Of a stretch of DNA of 64,000 nucleotides, positions 7,986 through 17,136 are shown one piece after another; position 1 is the stretch's first letter, and each line of letters opens with the position of its first letter. The stretch spans positions 1 to 64,000 of the forward strand of contig NZ_JAMQOP010000001.1 in assembly GCF_031624495.1 (NCBI RefSeq). Reading direction: 5' to 3'. The DNA is from Halogeometricum sp. S1BR25-6 (GTDB lineage: Archaea > Halobacteriota > Halobacteria > Halobacteriales > Haloferacaceae). The notes below the pieces were generated by a model, which had not been told where the DNA came from, made no database searches, and saw only the letters and a list, made by a program, of their open reading frames with translations. The translations under genes were made by a program, and so were the position numbers.

Positions 7986-9779
7986 TTACCGGAGTGCGTC
8001 GAGGTCGAACTCGAACGCCGCGACGGGCAGTTCGAGGTCGTGTTCGACCAGTACCTTCGGATGAACTTCCCCGACGACGCCGACGTCCTCGCCGTCGATT
8101 ACGACGCTCGCCGCCCGGCCGTCGATGAAGGAGGGGTGTTCGGTCGGCGGCGTCTCCAAGTCGACCGCGAAGTCACGGCAGAGCGTCTGCAGTCGGGCCT
8201 TCGCGTCCTCGAACGTCGCGTCGTGCCGGGCGAGGACGGCCGCGACGTGCCGGCGTTCCTTCACGCGGGTGTTCACCGAGTCGTCCCGTTCGGCGACGAG
8301 GCCGATTTCGGCCAAGTCCTGCGGGTACGCCCGGTGGGTGTTGTTCTCCAGCACCATCAGCAGCGACGGGAGCGCCCACGTCCGCAGGACGGTGTAGTCC
8401 TCGCTGTACGGCCCCGTGATTTCGGCGGGGTCGCCGCCGCCGAGCACCTCCGACCCGGCCTCGACGCCCATTCGGTCCTGAATCTCCGCCTCGCTCGTCA
8501 TGTGGAAGTTGAGCATGTCCTCGAAGCCCAGTCCGACGAGCGAGTTTCGGGCGGCGTCCTCCAGTCGGGAGCGCTCGTGTCGCCCGCCGACCGTGCCGAC
8601 GTTCGGGTAGCGCGGGTCGAGTTCGTTGAAGCCGTACGCCCGACCTACGTCGTCGACGAGGTCCAAGGGGTGAAGCACGTCGACGCGGTACGGCGGAATC
8701 GACACCTCGTAGACGGTCTCATCGTCCTCCTCGCCATCGTCCGCCCCGTGGCCGGGTGCGTCGTCACCGGCACCGGCACCGGCGCCGGCGTCCCCGTCGG
8801 CCTCGTCGTCCGCGAGTTCGGCGTCCAATCCGGAGCGCTCGAACAGGTCGGCGACCTCCCGCCGTTCGAACTCGACGCCGAGCATCGTCTCGATTCGGTC
8901 GTGGGAGACGCGCTTGGTGTCCACCTCGAAGTCGGGCTTTGGGAGCGTCCCCGACTCGTACTCGACTTCCACCTCCTCGATGGTCGCGCCGCGGGCCGCC
9001 AGCGCGTAACAGACGATGTTGCACATCCGGTCGATGGTCCACTGGTCGGTGCCCGTCAGTTCGACGAGCAGTTCGCGCGACTCCGTGGACACCTCCGTCC
9101 GACGGCCGTTGATGACTGGCGGGAACGAGAACAGACCGAGTTCGTCGTAGATGGCCGGGTAGCGCTCGTACTCGCTCACCAGGTCGGCGTACTGCTGTCC
9201 GGTCTGGTGCTCTTCGAGCACTTCGGCGGGCGTCATCTCCCGGTCGCCGTCGAGGGGGACGAACGTGTCGCCGTCGGGGTCGACGCCGCGGTAGGTGATT
9301 GAGTTCCCGCCCGACTCCTCGCGCAGGGCGTCGCCCTTGAGCATCGTCAGGTCGTGGATGCCGATGGCGCCTTTCGCGCGCTTGCGGCCCATCGTCGCGT
9401 GCAGCTTTTCTTGAAGCTGGATGAGCGAGTCGAGGCCCTCCTCGTCGAGGTCGACGCCGCGAATCACCGCGCCGGTGACGTACGGACGCTCCTCGGGCAC
9501 GCTCTCGTCGACGACGAACGTGAAGTCGGGGCTGTTCGTGTTCGGCACGTAGACGCCGCGGTCGTCGCCGTACTGGTAGCGCAGCGACCGCGCGACGCCC
9601 TCGACGGAGAGGCGGTCGAGTCGGTCGGGACCGAACTCCAGTTGGAACGCCCCCTCCTCGGTCTCGCCCTCGAACTCCAAGCCGAGGGCGAAGAGGTCCT
9701 CCTTGAACGCCTCGTCGGATTTGTCCTCGTGGCCCGTCAGCCGTCTGAGTTCGTCGGGGTGAACGTCGACGACGGGCAT
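7986..9779 (-). CDS. pheT: phenylalanyl-tRNA synthetase beta subunit
   Basis: This 597-residue beta chain of the (alpha-beta)2 PheRS begins MPVVDVHPDELRRLTG, as archaeal/eukaryotic-type PheT does, and carries the B3/B4 tRNA-binding region, the B5 domain and a C-terminal catalytic-like core ending AAFEFDLDALR. An acidic low-complexity insert rich in Asp/Gly/Ala (GDAGAGAGAGDDAPGHG) lies near the B5 domain, a usual halophilic expansion. Its ATG shares one base with the pheS stop codon (TAATG), so the two subunits are translationally coupled. The frame is open further upstream, but that part lies inside pheS and is not used. Confidence 0.97.
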   Translation of the reverse strand: MPVVDVHPDELRRLTGHEDKSDEAFKEDLFALGLEFEGETEEGAFQLEFGPDRLDRLSVEGVARSLRYQYGDDRGVYVPNTNSPDFTFVVDESVPEERPYVTGAVIRGVDLDEEGLDSLIQLQEKLHATMGRKRAKGAIGIHDLTMLKGDALREESGGNSITYRGVDPDGDTFVPLDGDREMTPAEVLEEHQTGQQYADLVSEYERYPAIYDELGLFSFPPVINGRRTEVSTESRELLVELTGTDQWTIDRMCNIVCYALAARGATIEEVEVEYESGTLPKPDFEVDTKRVSHDRIETMLGVEFERREVADLFERSGLDAELADDEADGDAGAGAGAGDDAPGHGADDGEEDDETVYEVSIPPYRVDVLHPLDLVDDVGRAYGFNELDPRYPNVGTVGGRHERSRLEDAARNSLVGLGFEDMLNFHMTSEAEIQDRMGVEAGSEVLGGGDPAEITGPYSEDYTVLRTWALPSLLMVLENNTHRAYPQDLAEIGLVAERDDSVNTRVKERRHVAAVLARHDATFEDAKARLQTLCRDFAVDLETPPTEHPSFIDGRAASVVIDGEDVGVVGEVHPKVLVEHDLELPVAAFEFDLDALR

Positions 9780-11290
9780 TATCTGAGCACCTCCGTCTCC
9801 CGCAGCAGTTCGATGTCCGACATCGTCCCGTGCACGTCGCGGATATCGTCGAAGCCGTACATGAGCATCAGTAGTCGTTCGAGGGCGAGGCCCCACGCCA
9901 TCACGTCGCACTCCACTCCGAGCGGTTCGAGCACCTCGTCGCGGAACATTCCCGAGTTCCCGATTTCGATCAGTTCGCCCGTCTCGGGGTGCCGTCCGAA
10001 CAACTCGAAGGACGGCTCCGTGTAGGGGTTGTAGTGCGGTTTGAACTGGATATCCGTAATTCCGAACTGCGCGTAGAACTCCTCGAAGGTGCCCATCAGG
10101 TCGCGCACCGAGAGGTCGTCGGCCATCACCCAGCCCTCTATCTGGTAGAACTCCAAGAGGTGGGTCGGGTCCAAAGTGTCGTTGCGGTACACCTTCTCGA
10201 CGGAGAAATACCGCTGCGGAGGTTCCAACTCGCCAACCTCGTGCCCCGAGAGGTAGCGCATCGACAGCGAGGTGGTGTGTCCGCGGAGGGCGATTGCCCG
10301 CGCGAAGTCCTCCGACCACGGCGAGTGGTAACCGTCGCCGTCCGGGCCGACGCCGCGACGGTGGGCGTCCTCGACTCTATCGACTAAGTCCTCGGGCAAC
10401 TCCTCGATGGGCGGCACGTCGAGGGCGAAGCGGTCCCAGTGGGTTCTGGCGGGGTGGTCCTGCGGCATGAACAGGCAGTCGTTGATCCAGAAGTCCGCGT
10501 CGGCGTGCGGCCCCTCCATCTCCTGAAAGCCCATGCCGACCAGGACGTCCTTCACCCTATCGGCGGTCTGTCTGAGGATGTGCGTCTTCCCGCCGCGCGC
10601 CTCCGCCGCGTCGGCCTCGACGTTGTACTCGGTGAACTCCACGTCCTCCCACTCACCGGACGTGAGCATCTCCGGGGTGAGTCGGTCGACCGTTTCGGCG
10701 GCCTCGACGCCCTCCATGAGGAGCGTGACGCCCTCGTCGGTGAGCGTCACCGAGCGGACCGTCTCCTCGCGGCGGTCGAGGAGGTTGCGCGAGACGAGTT
10801 GTTCCAGGGTCGACTCGTCCGCGTTCTCGATACCGTCGCCGTCGGCGAGGGCGGCCAGAACCGTCGACTCGGGGTCGCTCCCGGCGTCCGCGTCGGCGTC
10901 GGCCGAGAGTTCGCCGCTGTCTATCTCGCCGTAGCCCTTCCGCCCGAAGTTCGCGAGGGCGATGTCGACTTCCGGACCGCCAAGGCCCGACGCGCCGATG
11001 ACCTGCCCCATCGGGACGGGGTCGTCGGCCGCGCCCGCCTCGACGGCGGCGCGGTAGAGTCGCACCTCTGGGAGGCCGTCCGCGACGTACTCGCGTCCCT
11101 CTTCGGTGAGTTCGTACTCGACGTCGGTTCGCTCCTCGACGGCGACATACCCGTCGTCTCGCAGTTCGAAGGCGGCCTGCGTCACCGTCTCCGGTTTCAG
11201 GCCCGTCTCGTCGGCGAGGCGTTCGATGGTCTGTGCGTCCGTCGCGCTCGCGGCGTTCAACACCGCGAGCTGTGATTCGGGTACTCTCAT
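9779..11290 (-). CDS. pheS: phenylalanyl-tRNA synthetase alpha subunit
   Basis: This 503-residue catalytic subunit ligates Phe to tRNA-Phe. The N-terminal 200 residues contain winged-helix-like segments (TIERLADETGLKPETVTQAAFELRDDGYVAV) typical of archaeal PheS. The class II core follows, with motif 2 region RNDTLDPTHLLEFYQIEGWV, FKPHYNPYTEPSFE and the motif 3 stretch MAWGLALERLLMLMYG. An acidic insert (SADADADAGSDPES) separates the extension from the core. It is the first gene of pheS-pheT, with a 1-nt overlap. Confidence 0.97.
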   Translation of the reverse strand: MRVPESQLAVLNAASATDAQTIERLADETGLKPETVTQAAFELRDDGYVAVEERTDVEYELTEEGREYVADGLPEVRLYRAAVEAGAADDPVPMGQVIGASGLGGPEVDIALANFGRKGYGEIDSGELSADADADAGSDPESTVLAALADGDGIENADESTLEQLVSRNLLDRREETVRSVTLTDEGVTLLMEGVEAAETVDRLTPEMLTSGEWEDVEFTEYNVEADAAEARGGKTHILRQTADRVKDVLVGMGFQEMEGPHADADFWINDCLFMPQDHPARTHWDRFALDVPPIEELPEDLVDRVEDAHRRGVGPDGDGYHSPWSEDFARAIALRGHTTSLSMRYLSGHEVGELEPPQRYFSVEKVYRNDTLDPTHLLEFYQIEGWVMADDLSVRDLMGTFEEFYAQFGITDIQFKPHYNPYTEPSFELFGRHPETGELIEIGNSGMFRDEVLEPLGVECDVMAWGLALERLLMLMYGFDDIRDVHGTMSDIELLRETEVLR

Positions 11291-11831
11291 TGGCTCGGAT
11301 TCGCGTCGGTCGTTGTCGTGTCTACTGGCTAAGACCCAGTTAGCAGTTCCGAAGGGCGCGGGCGGCAGTGACCGCGCCCGCGTCGGGCCGATTCGGACGG
11401 GTTCGTCGCCGCGGACGCCGGGGCGGGAGTGCGCCCGCCGCGTCGGTCCTCGGGGAGTCCGCCGTCGTCGCGAGAGCGATTGTGACGGTACGACGGTGGT
11501 CGCCGCCGTCGCGGCGGCGACTCCGGCGCGGGACTACGGTCGCTCTCGGTTCGGGACCCGAAAGAAGAAACCGGACCCGTCGGTCGCGGTCGGTTCGCGC
11601 GCGTCGCTCCCGCCGTCGGTGGGTCCGGTCGGCATGGTCGTGGGGTACCGGCCGCGGGGCAAAACGGTTCCGAATCCGTGCGAGGTGCTGTCAGCGCGTC
11701 GAGCGGGGGAGTAGACCGAGACGAAGCGGTCGCCGCGGCCCCGCCGCCGGCGCTCGCCCCGCCGAAGTATCTCGACGTCCGTATCGCCCCCCAGACTCAT
11801 ACCCGCCGCGTCCGTTTAATCGGACGAGATT
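11291..11831. other. intergenic region without a supported gene
   Basis: The 540 nt between divergent pheS and the 25-codon leader ORF are GC-rich. The open frames here are Arg/Ser/Pro-rich and look like chance. A minus-strand frame of 88 codons ending at 11534 has an unremarkable composition and no recognisable family, so it is not called. At 11813-11826 the sequence GTCCGTTTAATCGG sits inside a short dyad and is the best TATA candidate for the downstream plus-strand genes. Confidence 0.5.
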
Positions 11832-11909
11832 ATGAGCGGAGAGACACCGACGCGCGAGCGCGGCGAATCGACGGGTCGAACGGCGGAGTCAGGGAGGCGG
11901 TCGAGATGA
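11832..11909 (+). CDS. possible 25-residue leader peptide
   Basis: A 25-codon frame (MSGETPTRERGESTGR...) ends in TGA that overlaps the ATG of the following membrane-protein gene (ATGA). The Shine-Dalgarno-like GGGAGG (11892-11897) of the downstream gene lies inside it. The composition is Arg/Ser/Thr-rich without a hydrophobic stretch. It may be a translated leader coupling the downstream gene, or simply an open 5' untranslated region. No homology is claimed. Confidence 0.3.
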   Translation: MSGETPTRERGESTGRTAESGRRSR

Positions 11910-12313
11910 GCGGTCTCGGTCTCCTCACGTTGCAGGGGGCGGGGTCGAACGCCGGGTCGCTCGCCGGCGCGGTGCTCGTCTTCGTCGTCAACCTCCTCAT
12001 CGGCGCCGTCGGCATCCACACCGGCGCGCGACTCATCGTCGACAAGGACGTGGGCTACCGCAGAGCCGTGTTCACGGCCCTCATCGGCGCCATCGTGTGG
12101 GCCGTCGTCGCGTTCTTCCTCGGGTGGATTCCGCTGCTCGGACCCATCCTCGCGCTGGTCGCGTGGATCGGCGTCATCAACTGGCGCTACCCCGGCGGGT
12201 GGGGGGCCGCGGCGCTCATCGGCTTCATCGCCTGGATCGTCGCCGCCCTCGTCCTCTACGCCCTCGCCGCCATCGGCCTGTTCGAGTTCTCGGCGCTGGG
12301 CATCCCCGGATAG
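11906..12313 (+). CDS. four-helix membrane protein, haloarchaeal, unknown
   Basis: This 135-residue, strongly hydrophobic protein has about four transmembrane segments: LAGAVLVFVVNLLIGAVGIH, AVFTALIGAIVWAVVAFFLGW, LLGPILALVAWIGVI, and ALIGFIAWIVAALVLYALAAIG. The start is chosen because GGGAGG stands eight bases upstream and hydrophobic coding begins there; the frame extends further upstream but with Arg-rich, non-membrane sequence. I do not recognise a named family. It is divergent from pheS and its function is unknown. Confidence 0.75.
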   Translation: MSGLGLLTLQGAGSNAGSLAGAVLVFVVNLLIGAVGIHTGARLIVDKDVGYRRAVFTALIGAIVWAVVAFFLGWIPLLGPILALVAWIGVINWRYPGGWGAAALIGFIAWIVAALVLYALAAIGLFEFSALGIPG

Positions 12314-12419
12314 CCGTCGAGTAACGGGCGACTGAACGACGAATCGGTTCCCGCCGTCGGAGACCTCTCGACTCGCCCTCGGCCGTGCGCTTTATTCTCA
12401 CCCCGTCCTACGGGTCCCT

Positions 12420-12668
12420 ATGGTCAGCAAGACGCTCAACGCCGAGAAACTCTCCCGAGAGGAGACGGCCGATCGACTGCGAGCGCTCGCGGACGCCATC
12501 GAGGGCAACGACGACGACGCCGACGTTCGCGTCGGGAACAAACAGATAACGCTCCGTCCGCGCTCCTCGGTCGGGTACGAAATCGGCGTTCGAGAGCGGT
12601 CGTCCGTGCTCCGCGGCAGTCGCGAGAGCGTGACCGTGACGCTGGAGTGGAAGGCGCGCAAGGACTGA
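12420..12668 (+). CDS. amphi-Trp domain protein
   Basis: This 82-residue protein matches the amphi-Trp pattern common in haloarchaea: an N-terminal helix EKLSREETADRLRALADAIEG, the strand VRVGNKQITLRP, then alternating strands ending VTVTLEWKARKD. The family is small and of unknown role; members are often single-domain. A short hairpin with arms GAACGG/CCGTTC around TTTT just after the stop (12669-12692) may end transcription. Confidence 0.85.
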   Translation: MVSKTLNAEKLSREETADRLRALADAIEGNDDDADVRVGNKQITLRPRSSVGYEIGVRERSSVLRGSRESVTVTLEWKARKD

Positions 12669-12692
12669 GAACGGCCCGCTTTTCCGTTCGGC
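12669..12692 (+). terminator. possible hairpin/T-tract terminator
   Basis: Arms GAACGG and CCGTTC flank a loop that includes TTTT, directly after the amphi-Trp stop codon. The stem is short, so this is tentative. Confidence 0.35.
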
Positions 12693-12795
12693 TCCGACCC
12701 GCCCCGACGAGCGACGGCGTCGGCGTGTCGGCGTCCGAGACAGTCACCCGAGAGCGGCGCAGGAACTGATACCCCCGGCGCGCGAACGCGCACCC

Positions 12796-13266
12796 GTGCG
12801 AACGATACGAACGGAACGAGAGATAGCGGCCCCGGCGGGAGCGGTGTGGGAGGTGCTGACCGACCTGTCGGCGTACCGCGAGTGGAACCCGCACGTCGTC
12901 GACGCCGGCGGGCGACTCCGCGAGGGAGAGACGGTGGAGATTCGCGTCTCCCGCGGCGGCGGCCGGGCGCGGGCGCTTCCGGTGCGCGTGACGGAGGTCG
13001 ACCCGCCGCGGACGCTGTCGTGGGTCGGCCGCGTCCTCGCCGCGCCCCTGTTCGAGGGGCGACACACCTTCGAGTTGCACGAACTCGGGGAGCGACGAAC
13101 GCGGCTGGTGAACCGCGAGACTGCGACGGGGTTGCTGGTACCCCTGCTCGTCGCTGCGGACGCCGAGGCGGACTACGAGGCCATGAACGACGCGCTGGCC
13201 GCGAGGGTCGAGGCACGGGTCGAAGAGAGCGGCAACGACGGCGGTCGGGGAACGGGGGCGGCGTGA
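12796..13266 (+). CDS. SRPBCC (START-like) domain protein
   Basis: This 156-residue protein starts at GTG and has the SRPBCC/polyketide-cyclase pattern: EIAAPAGAVWEVLTDLSAYREWNPHVVDAGG at the N-terminus, a beta-rich middle with TLSWVGRV, and a C-terminal helix (DYEAMNDALAARVEARV). The fold makes a hydrophobic pocket for lipids or small hydrophobic ligands; the ligand is unknown. Its stop overlaps the GTG start of the next gene by four bases (GTGA), so the two are coupled. The final 15 residues are Gly/Asp-rich and probably flexible. Confidence 0.85.
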   Translation: MRTIRTEREIAAPAGAVWEVLTDLSAYREWNPHVVDAGGRLREGETVEIRVSRGGGRARALPVRVTEVDPPRTLSWVGRVLAAPLFEGRHTFELHELGERRTRLVNRETATGLLVPLLVAADAEADYEAMNDALAARVEARVEESGNDGGRGTGAA

Positions 13267-14231
13267 CCGACGTTCGCGTCCTCTCGGACGACGACGTGGC
13301 CGCCCTGCTGTCGCTCCCGGACCTCCTCCCTGAGATAGAGCGGGCGTTCGTGAAGCAGGGCCGCGGCGAGGTGGAACGCCCCCCGCGCCCGCACTACCCG
13401 GTGGGGGCGGAGACGCCGGGCACCGCGCTGACGATGCCCGCGTACCTGCACGGCGACCCGACGTACGCGACGAAACTGGCCGCCGTCCACGAATCGAACG
13501 CGGAGCGAGACCTGCCGACGGTGAACGCGCAGGTGGCCGTGACGGACGCCGAGACGGGCCTGCCGCTCGCGTACCTCGCCGGCACCCGCGTGACGAGCGC
13601 TCGAACCGGCTGTATCGGCGGCCTCGCCGCGCGCGATCTGTCGAACGGCCCGGTCAGACTCGGCGTGTTCGGCGCGGGCACGCAGGCGCGGTGGCAGACG
13701 CGCGCCATCGCCGCCGCGGCGGACCTCGAACGGGTGCGTGTCTACTCGCCGTCCGAGTCGCGCGAGGCGTGCGCGACGGACCTGCGCGGGCGACTGCCCG
13801 ACGTCGATGTGAGCGCCGTCGACTCGCCGGAGGAGGCGCTGTCGGGGTCGAACGTCGTCGTCACCGCGACGACCAGCGCCGAACCGGTGTTCGACGGCGA
13901 CGAACTGGAAGAGGGAACGCTCGTCGTCGCCGTCGGCGCGTTCACCCCCGAGATGCGCGAACTCGACGCGACGACCGTGCGACGGGCGAGTCGACTGTTC
14001 GCAGACGTGCCCGAGGAGGCCGTCGAGACGGGCGACTTTGCGGACGTCGGCGTGGACGCGACGGACCTGACGCCCCTCTCGGACGTCTTCGAGGGCCGCG
14101 CCGGCCGCGAGTCCGACGGGGAAATTCTCGTCGTCGCCAGCGTCGGGTCCGCCGTGCTGGACGCGGCGACGGCAGGGTACCTGTACGAACGCGCCGACGA
14201 CGAGGACGCGGGGACCGTCGTCGAACTGTAG
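13263..14231 (+). CDS. ornithine cyclodeaminase/mu-crystallin family protein
   Basis: This 322-residue NAD(P)-dependent protein carries YATKLAAVHESNAERDLPTVNAQV, GTRVTSARTGCIGGLAARDL, and the Rossmann signature LGVFGAGTQARWQTRAI, followed by VVVTATTSAEPVFDGDEL and VGAFTPEMREL. Family members include ornithine cyclodeaminase, alanine dehydrogenase (archaeal type) and ketimine reductases, so the exact substrate is open. GTG at 13263 is preferred because it begins TDVRVLSDDDVAALLS and overlaps the upstream stop by four bases. Convergent with trpS. Confidence 0.9.
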   Translation: MTDVRVLSDDDVAALLSLPDLLPEIERAFVKQGRGEVERPPRPHYPVGAETPGTALTMPAYLHGDPTYATKLAAVHESNAERDLPTVNAQVAVTDAETGLPLAYLAGTRVTSARTGCIGGLAARDLSNGPVRLGVFGAGTQARWQTRAIAAAADLERVRVYSPSESREACATDLRGRLPDVDVSAVDSPEEALSGSNVVVTATTSAEPVFDGDELEEGTLVVAVGAFTPEMRELDATTVRRASRLFADVPEEAVETGDFADVGVDATDLTPLSDVFEGRAGRESDGEILVVASVGSAVLDAATAGYLYERADDEDAGTVVEL

Positions 14232-14266
14232 GCGGGTCGGGCGTCGCTCGGACCGTTCCGTACCGC

Positions 14267-15883
14267 TCAGTCGTCGCCGGGGGCGACGCCGCGTCGCGCG
14301 GACTCCGTGGAGATGTCAAGGTCGTCGAGCACTTCCTCCATCTCCGCGCGCTTCTCCTGGTGGTCTTCGAGGAACTCCTCCATCAGTTCGGCGGCCTGCT
14401 CCTTACACCCGCCGCAGAGGCGTTCGCCGCCGACGCACTCCTCGTACACCTCCGTGGCGAACTCGTCGTCGTCGCCCGAGAGGAGGTACGCGTACAGTTC
14501 GTAGACGGGACACTCGTCGGCCTCGCCGCCGAGTTCGCGCTGTTTCTCGGCCGTCTCGCGGCCGCCGGTCGTCGCGGACTTCACCTTGTCGTAGCCCTCC
14601 TCGGGGTCGTCGAGTAGGGAGATGTGACTCGCCGGAATCGAGGATGACATCTTCCCGCCCGTGAGGCCGGTCATGAAGCGGTGGTAGACGGACGATGGGG
14701 CGCGGAAGCCGTAGCCGCCGTGGTCGAGTTCCACCGCGCGGGCGAGTTCGTCGGCCTCCTCGAAGGAGAGTTCGAACGCGTCGACGTGTTCGTCGTAGCG
14801 GCGCTTCTCGCCCTCGACGGCCTCGATGAGCGCCTCGAACGCATCGTCGGTGGCGTTGGCGTCGAGGAAGCGAACGCGCGGGCGGAGCGGTTCCATGCCG
14901 GCGTTCTCCAGTTTCTCGACGGCCGACTCGCGGGCCGACTCGGCGGCGACGACGCCGTGCGCGTCGAGGTTCGCCGCAGAGAGCCACTCGCCCGCTTCCT
15001 CACAGCGCGGCGTCTCGGGGTCCTCGGCGTACTCCTCGCGGGCGTCGTAGGTGGCGGCGACGAGAGGGCGTTCGGCGTCCCGAAGTTCGAAGCTCGCGTA
15101 CGCTTCGGTCACCTTGAAGAAGCGCATCCTGTCGGCCAAGTCGCGCGCGAGGCGGACGTGCGGGTCCTGGTCCGGGCCGACGGGGATGACCGTCGGTTTC
15201 GGCTCCTCTAATTGTGGATAGAGGATGTCGGCCATCTGCGTGACGACCGACTGCACGTGCGAGACGTTCGTGCTCCCGTCGAAGCCGTAGATGGCCTCGA
15301 ACTCCGAGTAGTTCGCCTTCGAGCCGAGTTCGAAGGCGAGGTCCTGCAGTTCCCTGTTGTCCGACTGCCGGTAGAGTTCGCCCTCCTCGGGGTCGAACCC
15401 AAGCGCCAAGAGCGAAAGGAGGTAGTCGCGCGCGTGTTCGTCGATCTCCGCCCACGTCATCCCGCGGGCCGAGTGGGCCTCCAAGTCAGCGATGAGGCCG
15501 TACGCGTCGCCGCCCTGTTCTTGATGCCAGATTATCTCGTCGAAGACGAGTTTGTGGCCGATGTGGGGGTCGCCCGTCGGCATGAATCCGGAGAGGACGG
15601 CGAACGGGTCGCCGTCGCGCATCGCCTCGGCGACGGGGCGGTAGTCGCGGTGGCCGAAGATGACGCCGCGGCGCATCAGGTAGTGAGGGTCCGGCACCTC
15701 CGGCAGCACCGCATCGAACTCCTCGATGCCGAACTCCTCGAACAGCTTCCGGTAATCCGAAATGGTCGAGGAACCCCACGGGTCGAGCGACGTGTCGTCC
15801 GCTCCCTCTGCGGAGGCGCCCCCGTCGGTTCGGGCGTCCTCGCGTACCGACTCGTCGGTCTCGGTGTTGTGGTCTCGTGTCAT
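14267..15883 (-). CDS. trpS: tryptophanyl-tRNA synthetase
   Basis: This 538-residue class I enzyme charges tRNA-Trp. Seen are PTGDPHIGH (107-110 HIGH), the archaeal/eukaryotic core (TVIPVGPDQDPHVRLARDLADR) and KMSSS near residue 410 within GGKMSSSIPASHI. The first 35 residues are an acidic, disordered extension. A Cys pair (CGGCK) lies near the C-terminus. Its ATG overlaps the stop of endA by four bases, so TrpRS is translated from the same mRNA as the tRNA-intron endonuclease. The longer upstream frame lies inside endA and is not used. Confidence 0.95.
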   Translation of the reverse strand: MTRDHNTETDESVREDARTDGGASAEGADDTSLDPWGSSTISDYRKLFEEFGIEEFDAVLPEVPDPHYLMRRGVIFGHRDYRPVAEAMRDGDPFAVLSGFMPTGDPHIGHKLVFDEIIWHQEQGGDAYGLIADLEAHSARGMTWAEIDEHARDYLLSLLALGFDPEEGELYRQSDNRELQDLAFELGSKANYSEFEAIYGFDGSTNVSHVQSVVTQMADILYPQLEEPKPTVIPVGPDQDPHVRLARDLADRMRFFKVTEAYASFELRDAERPLVAATYDAREEYAEDPETPRCEEAGEWLSAANLDAHGVVAAESARESAVEKLENAGMEPLRPRVRFLDANATDDAFEALIEAVEGEKRRYDEHVDAFELSFEEADELARAVELDHGGYGFRAPSSVYHRFMTGLTGGKMSSSIPASHISLLDDPEEGYDKVKSATTGGRETAEKQRELGGEADECPVYELYAYLLSGDDDEFATEVYEECVGGERLCGGCKEQAAELMEEFLEDHQEKRAEMEEVLDDLDISTESARRGVAPGDD

Positions 15884-16902
15884 GGGGTGAGCCGGGCTAC
15901 CGAAAGCCAGTCTATCTGTTCGTTGGCGCCGGTGAGCGCAAAAACCATTCGCTTGCGGACCCCGCCGGCGAGGCGGACGTCCAAGGAGAGGTCCCGCGGC
16001 ATGAACGCGTGGTCGGGCGCCACGACGCGTACCAAGTCCGCGGAGTGACTCAGTTCCGAGACGGACTCGAAGTCGGTGTACAGCCGAAAGTCCGCTCCGA
16101 ACTTGAACCCGCTCTTCGGGACCGCGTCGGCGTCTCTGAGCGCCGCGTAGGCGCGCAGGCGGCGGTCGAACCGGTCGCCCTCCACGTCGCGGGCGAGACC
16201 CACCACGTCGGCGGCGTCGACGTCGAGAGCGCCGCGTTCGGCGAGGTACGCGCCCTCGATGAGCGACAGTTGGAGGGGGCCGTCGTCGGCGTTGCGGCCG
16301 AACAGGCGCTGGCCGTAGAAGCCGTGCTCGTACACCTCGTCGGGCGACTCGTAACAGACGACGCGGTCCGAGAGGAGGTCCGCGTCGAGGCCCGCCGGCG
16401 GGTCGTAGTCGCCGGTGCCGCTCACATCGGGGTTCGAATCGGTGTCGAAGTACGTCAGGTCGCCGTCCTCGTCGACGACGGCCAGCACCACATCGCCGAG
16501 CGACGACGCGGCGACGCGTTCGCGTTCGCCGATGACGCGGACGCGGTGCTCGACGACGCCGTCGGTCGGACCCTTTCCCCTGGGGTAGACGACGAAGTCG
16601 ACGCCGTCGGGGTCGTCGACGCCCGGCCACTCCTCGCGGGCGGGCGAGAGGTAGAACCCCCTGTCCCGGAGGTCTTTGTAGACGACGAACTCCAGCACCG
16701 CGCCCGTCGCCGCGAGAAACTCGCGGAAGTCCATCCCGTTGATGCTGTCGAGGTCCCCCCGAGAGAGCAGGTGCGCCGCCTCGACCGGCGCGAGTTCGAG
16801 GCGGTCCCCGTCGAGGGGGCGACCGTACCCCCTCGCGTCGTAGAACCGCTGACGTGCGTCGTCGGCCGCCCGGACGACGCCGTCGTGCAGTGTCGCGTCC
16901 AT
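15880..16902 (-). CDS. endA: tRNA-splicing endonuclease
   Basis: This 340-residue protein is the fused, two-repeat archaeal EndA that cuts bulge-helix-bulge introns from pre-tRNA. The N-terminal half (to about 165) is a degenerate copy. The C-terminal half carries the catalytic triad pattern: Tyr275 (DFRLYTDF), His286 (LSHSADL) and Lys318 (GVRKRMVF). The repeated motif GFYL/GFYG appears in both halves (83-86 and 194-197). ATG at 16902 is preferred; an in-frame ATG nine codons upstream is possible. It precedes trpS with a 4-nt overlap. Confidence 0.95.
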   Translation of the reverse strand: MDATLHDGVVRAADDARQRFYDARGYGRPLDGDRLELAPVEAAHLLSRGDLDSINGMDFREFLAATGAVLEFVVYKDLRDRGFYLSPAREEWPGVDDPDGVDFVVYPRGKGPTDGVVEHRVRVIGERERVAASSLGDVVLAVVDEDGDLTYFDTDSNPDVSGTGDYDPPAGLDADLLSDRVVCYESPDEVYEHGFYGQRLFGRNADDGPLQLSLIEGAYLAERGALDVDAADVVGLARDVEGDRFDRRLRAYAALRDADAVPKSGFKFGADFRLYTDFESVSELSHSADLVRVVAPDHAFMPRDLSLDVRLAGGVRKRMVFALTGANEQIDWLSVARLTP

Positions 16903-17136
16903 GTTCGGAAACGGGACGGGTGGCGACATAGGGCCTGCGATGCTCTCGCGGTTCCGCGGCCGACGAACGGCGGCGACCGCGAGGGCGATGTTCCGCTTCG
17001 GTCTCTCGGTGGTACCACAGAGACGTTCGATTCCGGGAGGAACGCCTCTCTCCCGCCGAGACCGCGGCGCGAAGAGGTCGAAGAGACCTGTCGGTCTGAA
17101 CGGAATACCCATACGTCGACGCGACGTATCGTGGGC

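Noticed and set aside
11534-11800. Minus-strand ORF of 88 codons in the pheS upstream gap
   Set aside because: Composition is not acidic, no family is visible, and the TATA-like dyad is too close for a leaderless start.
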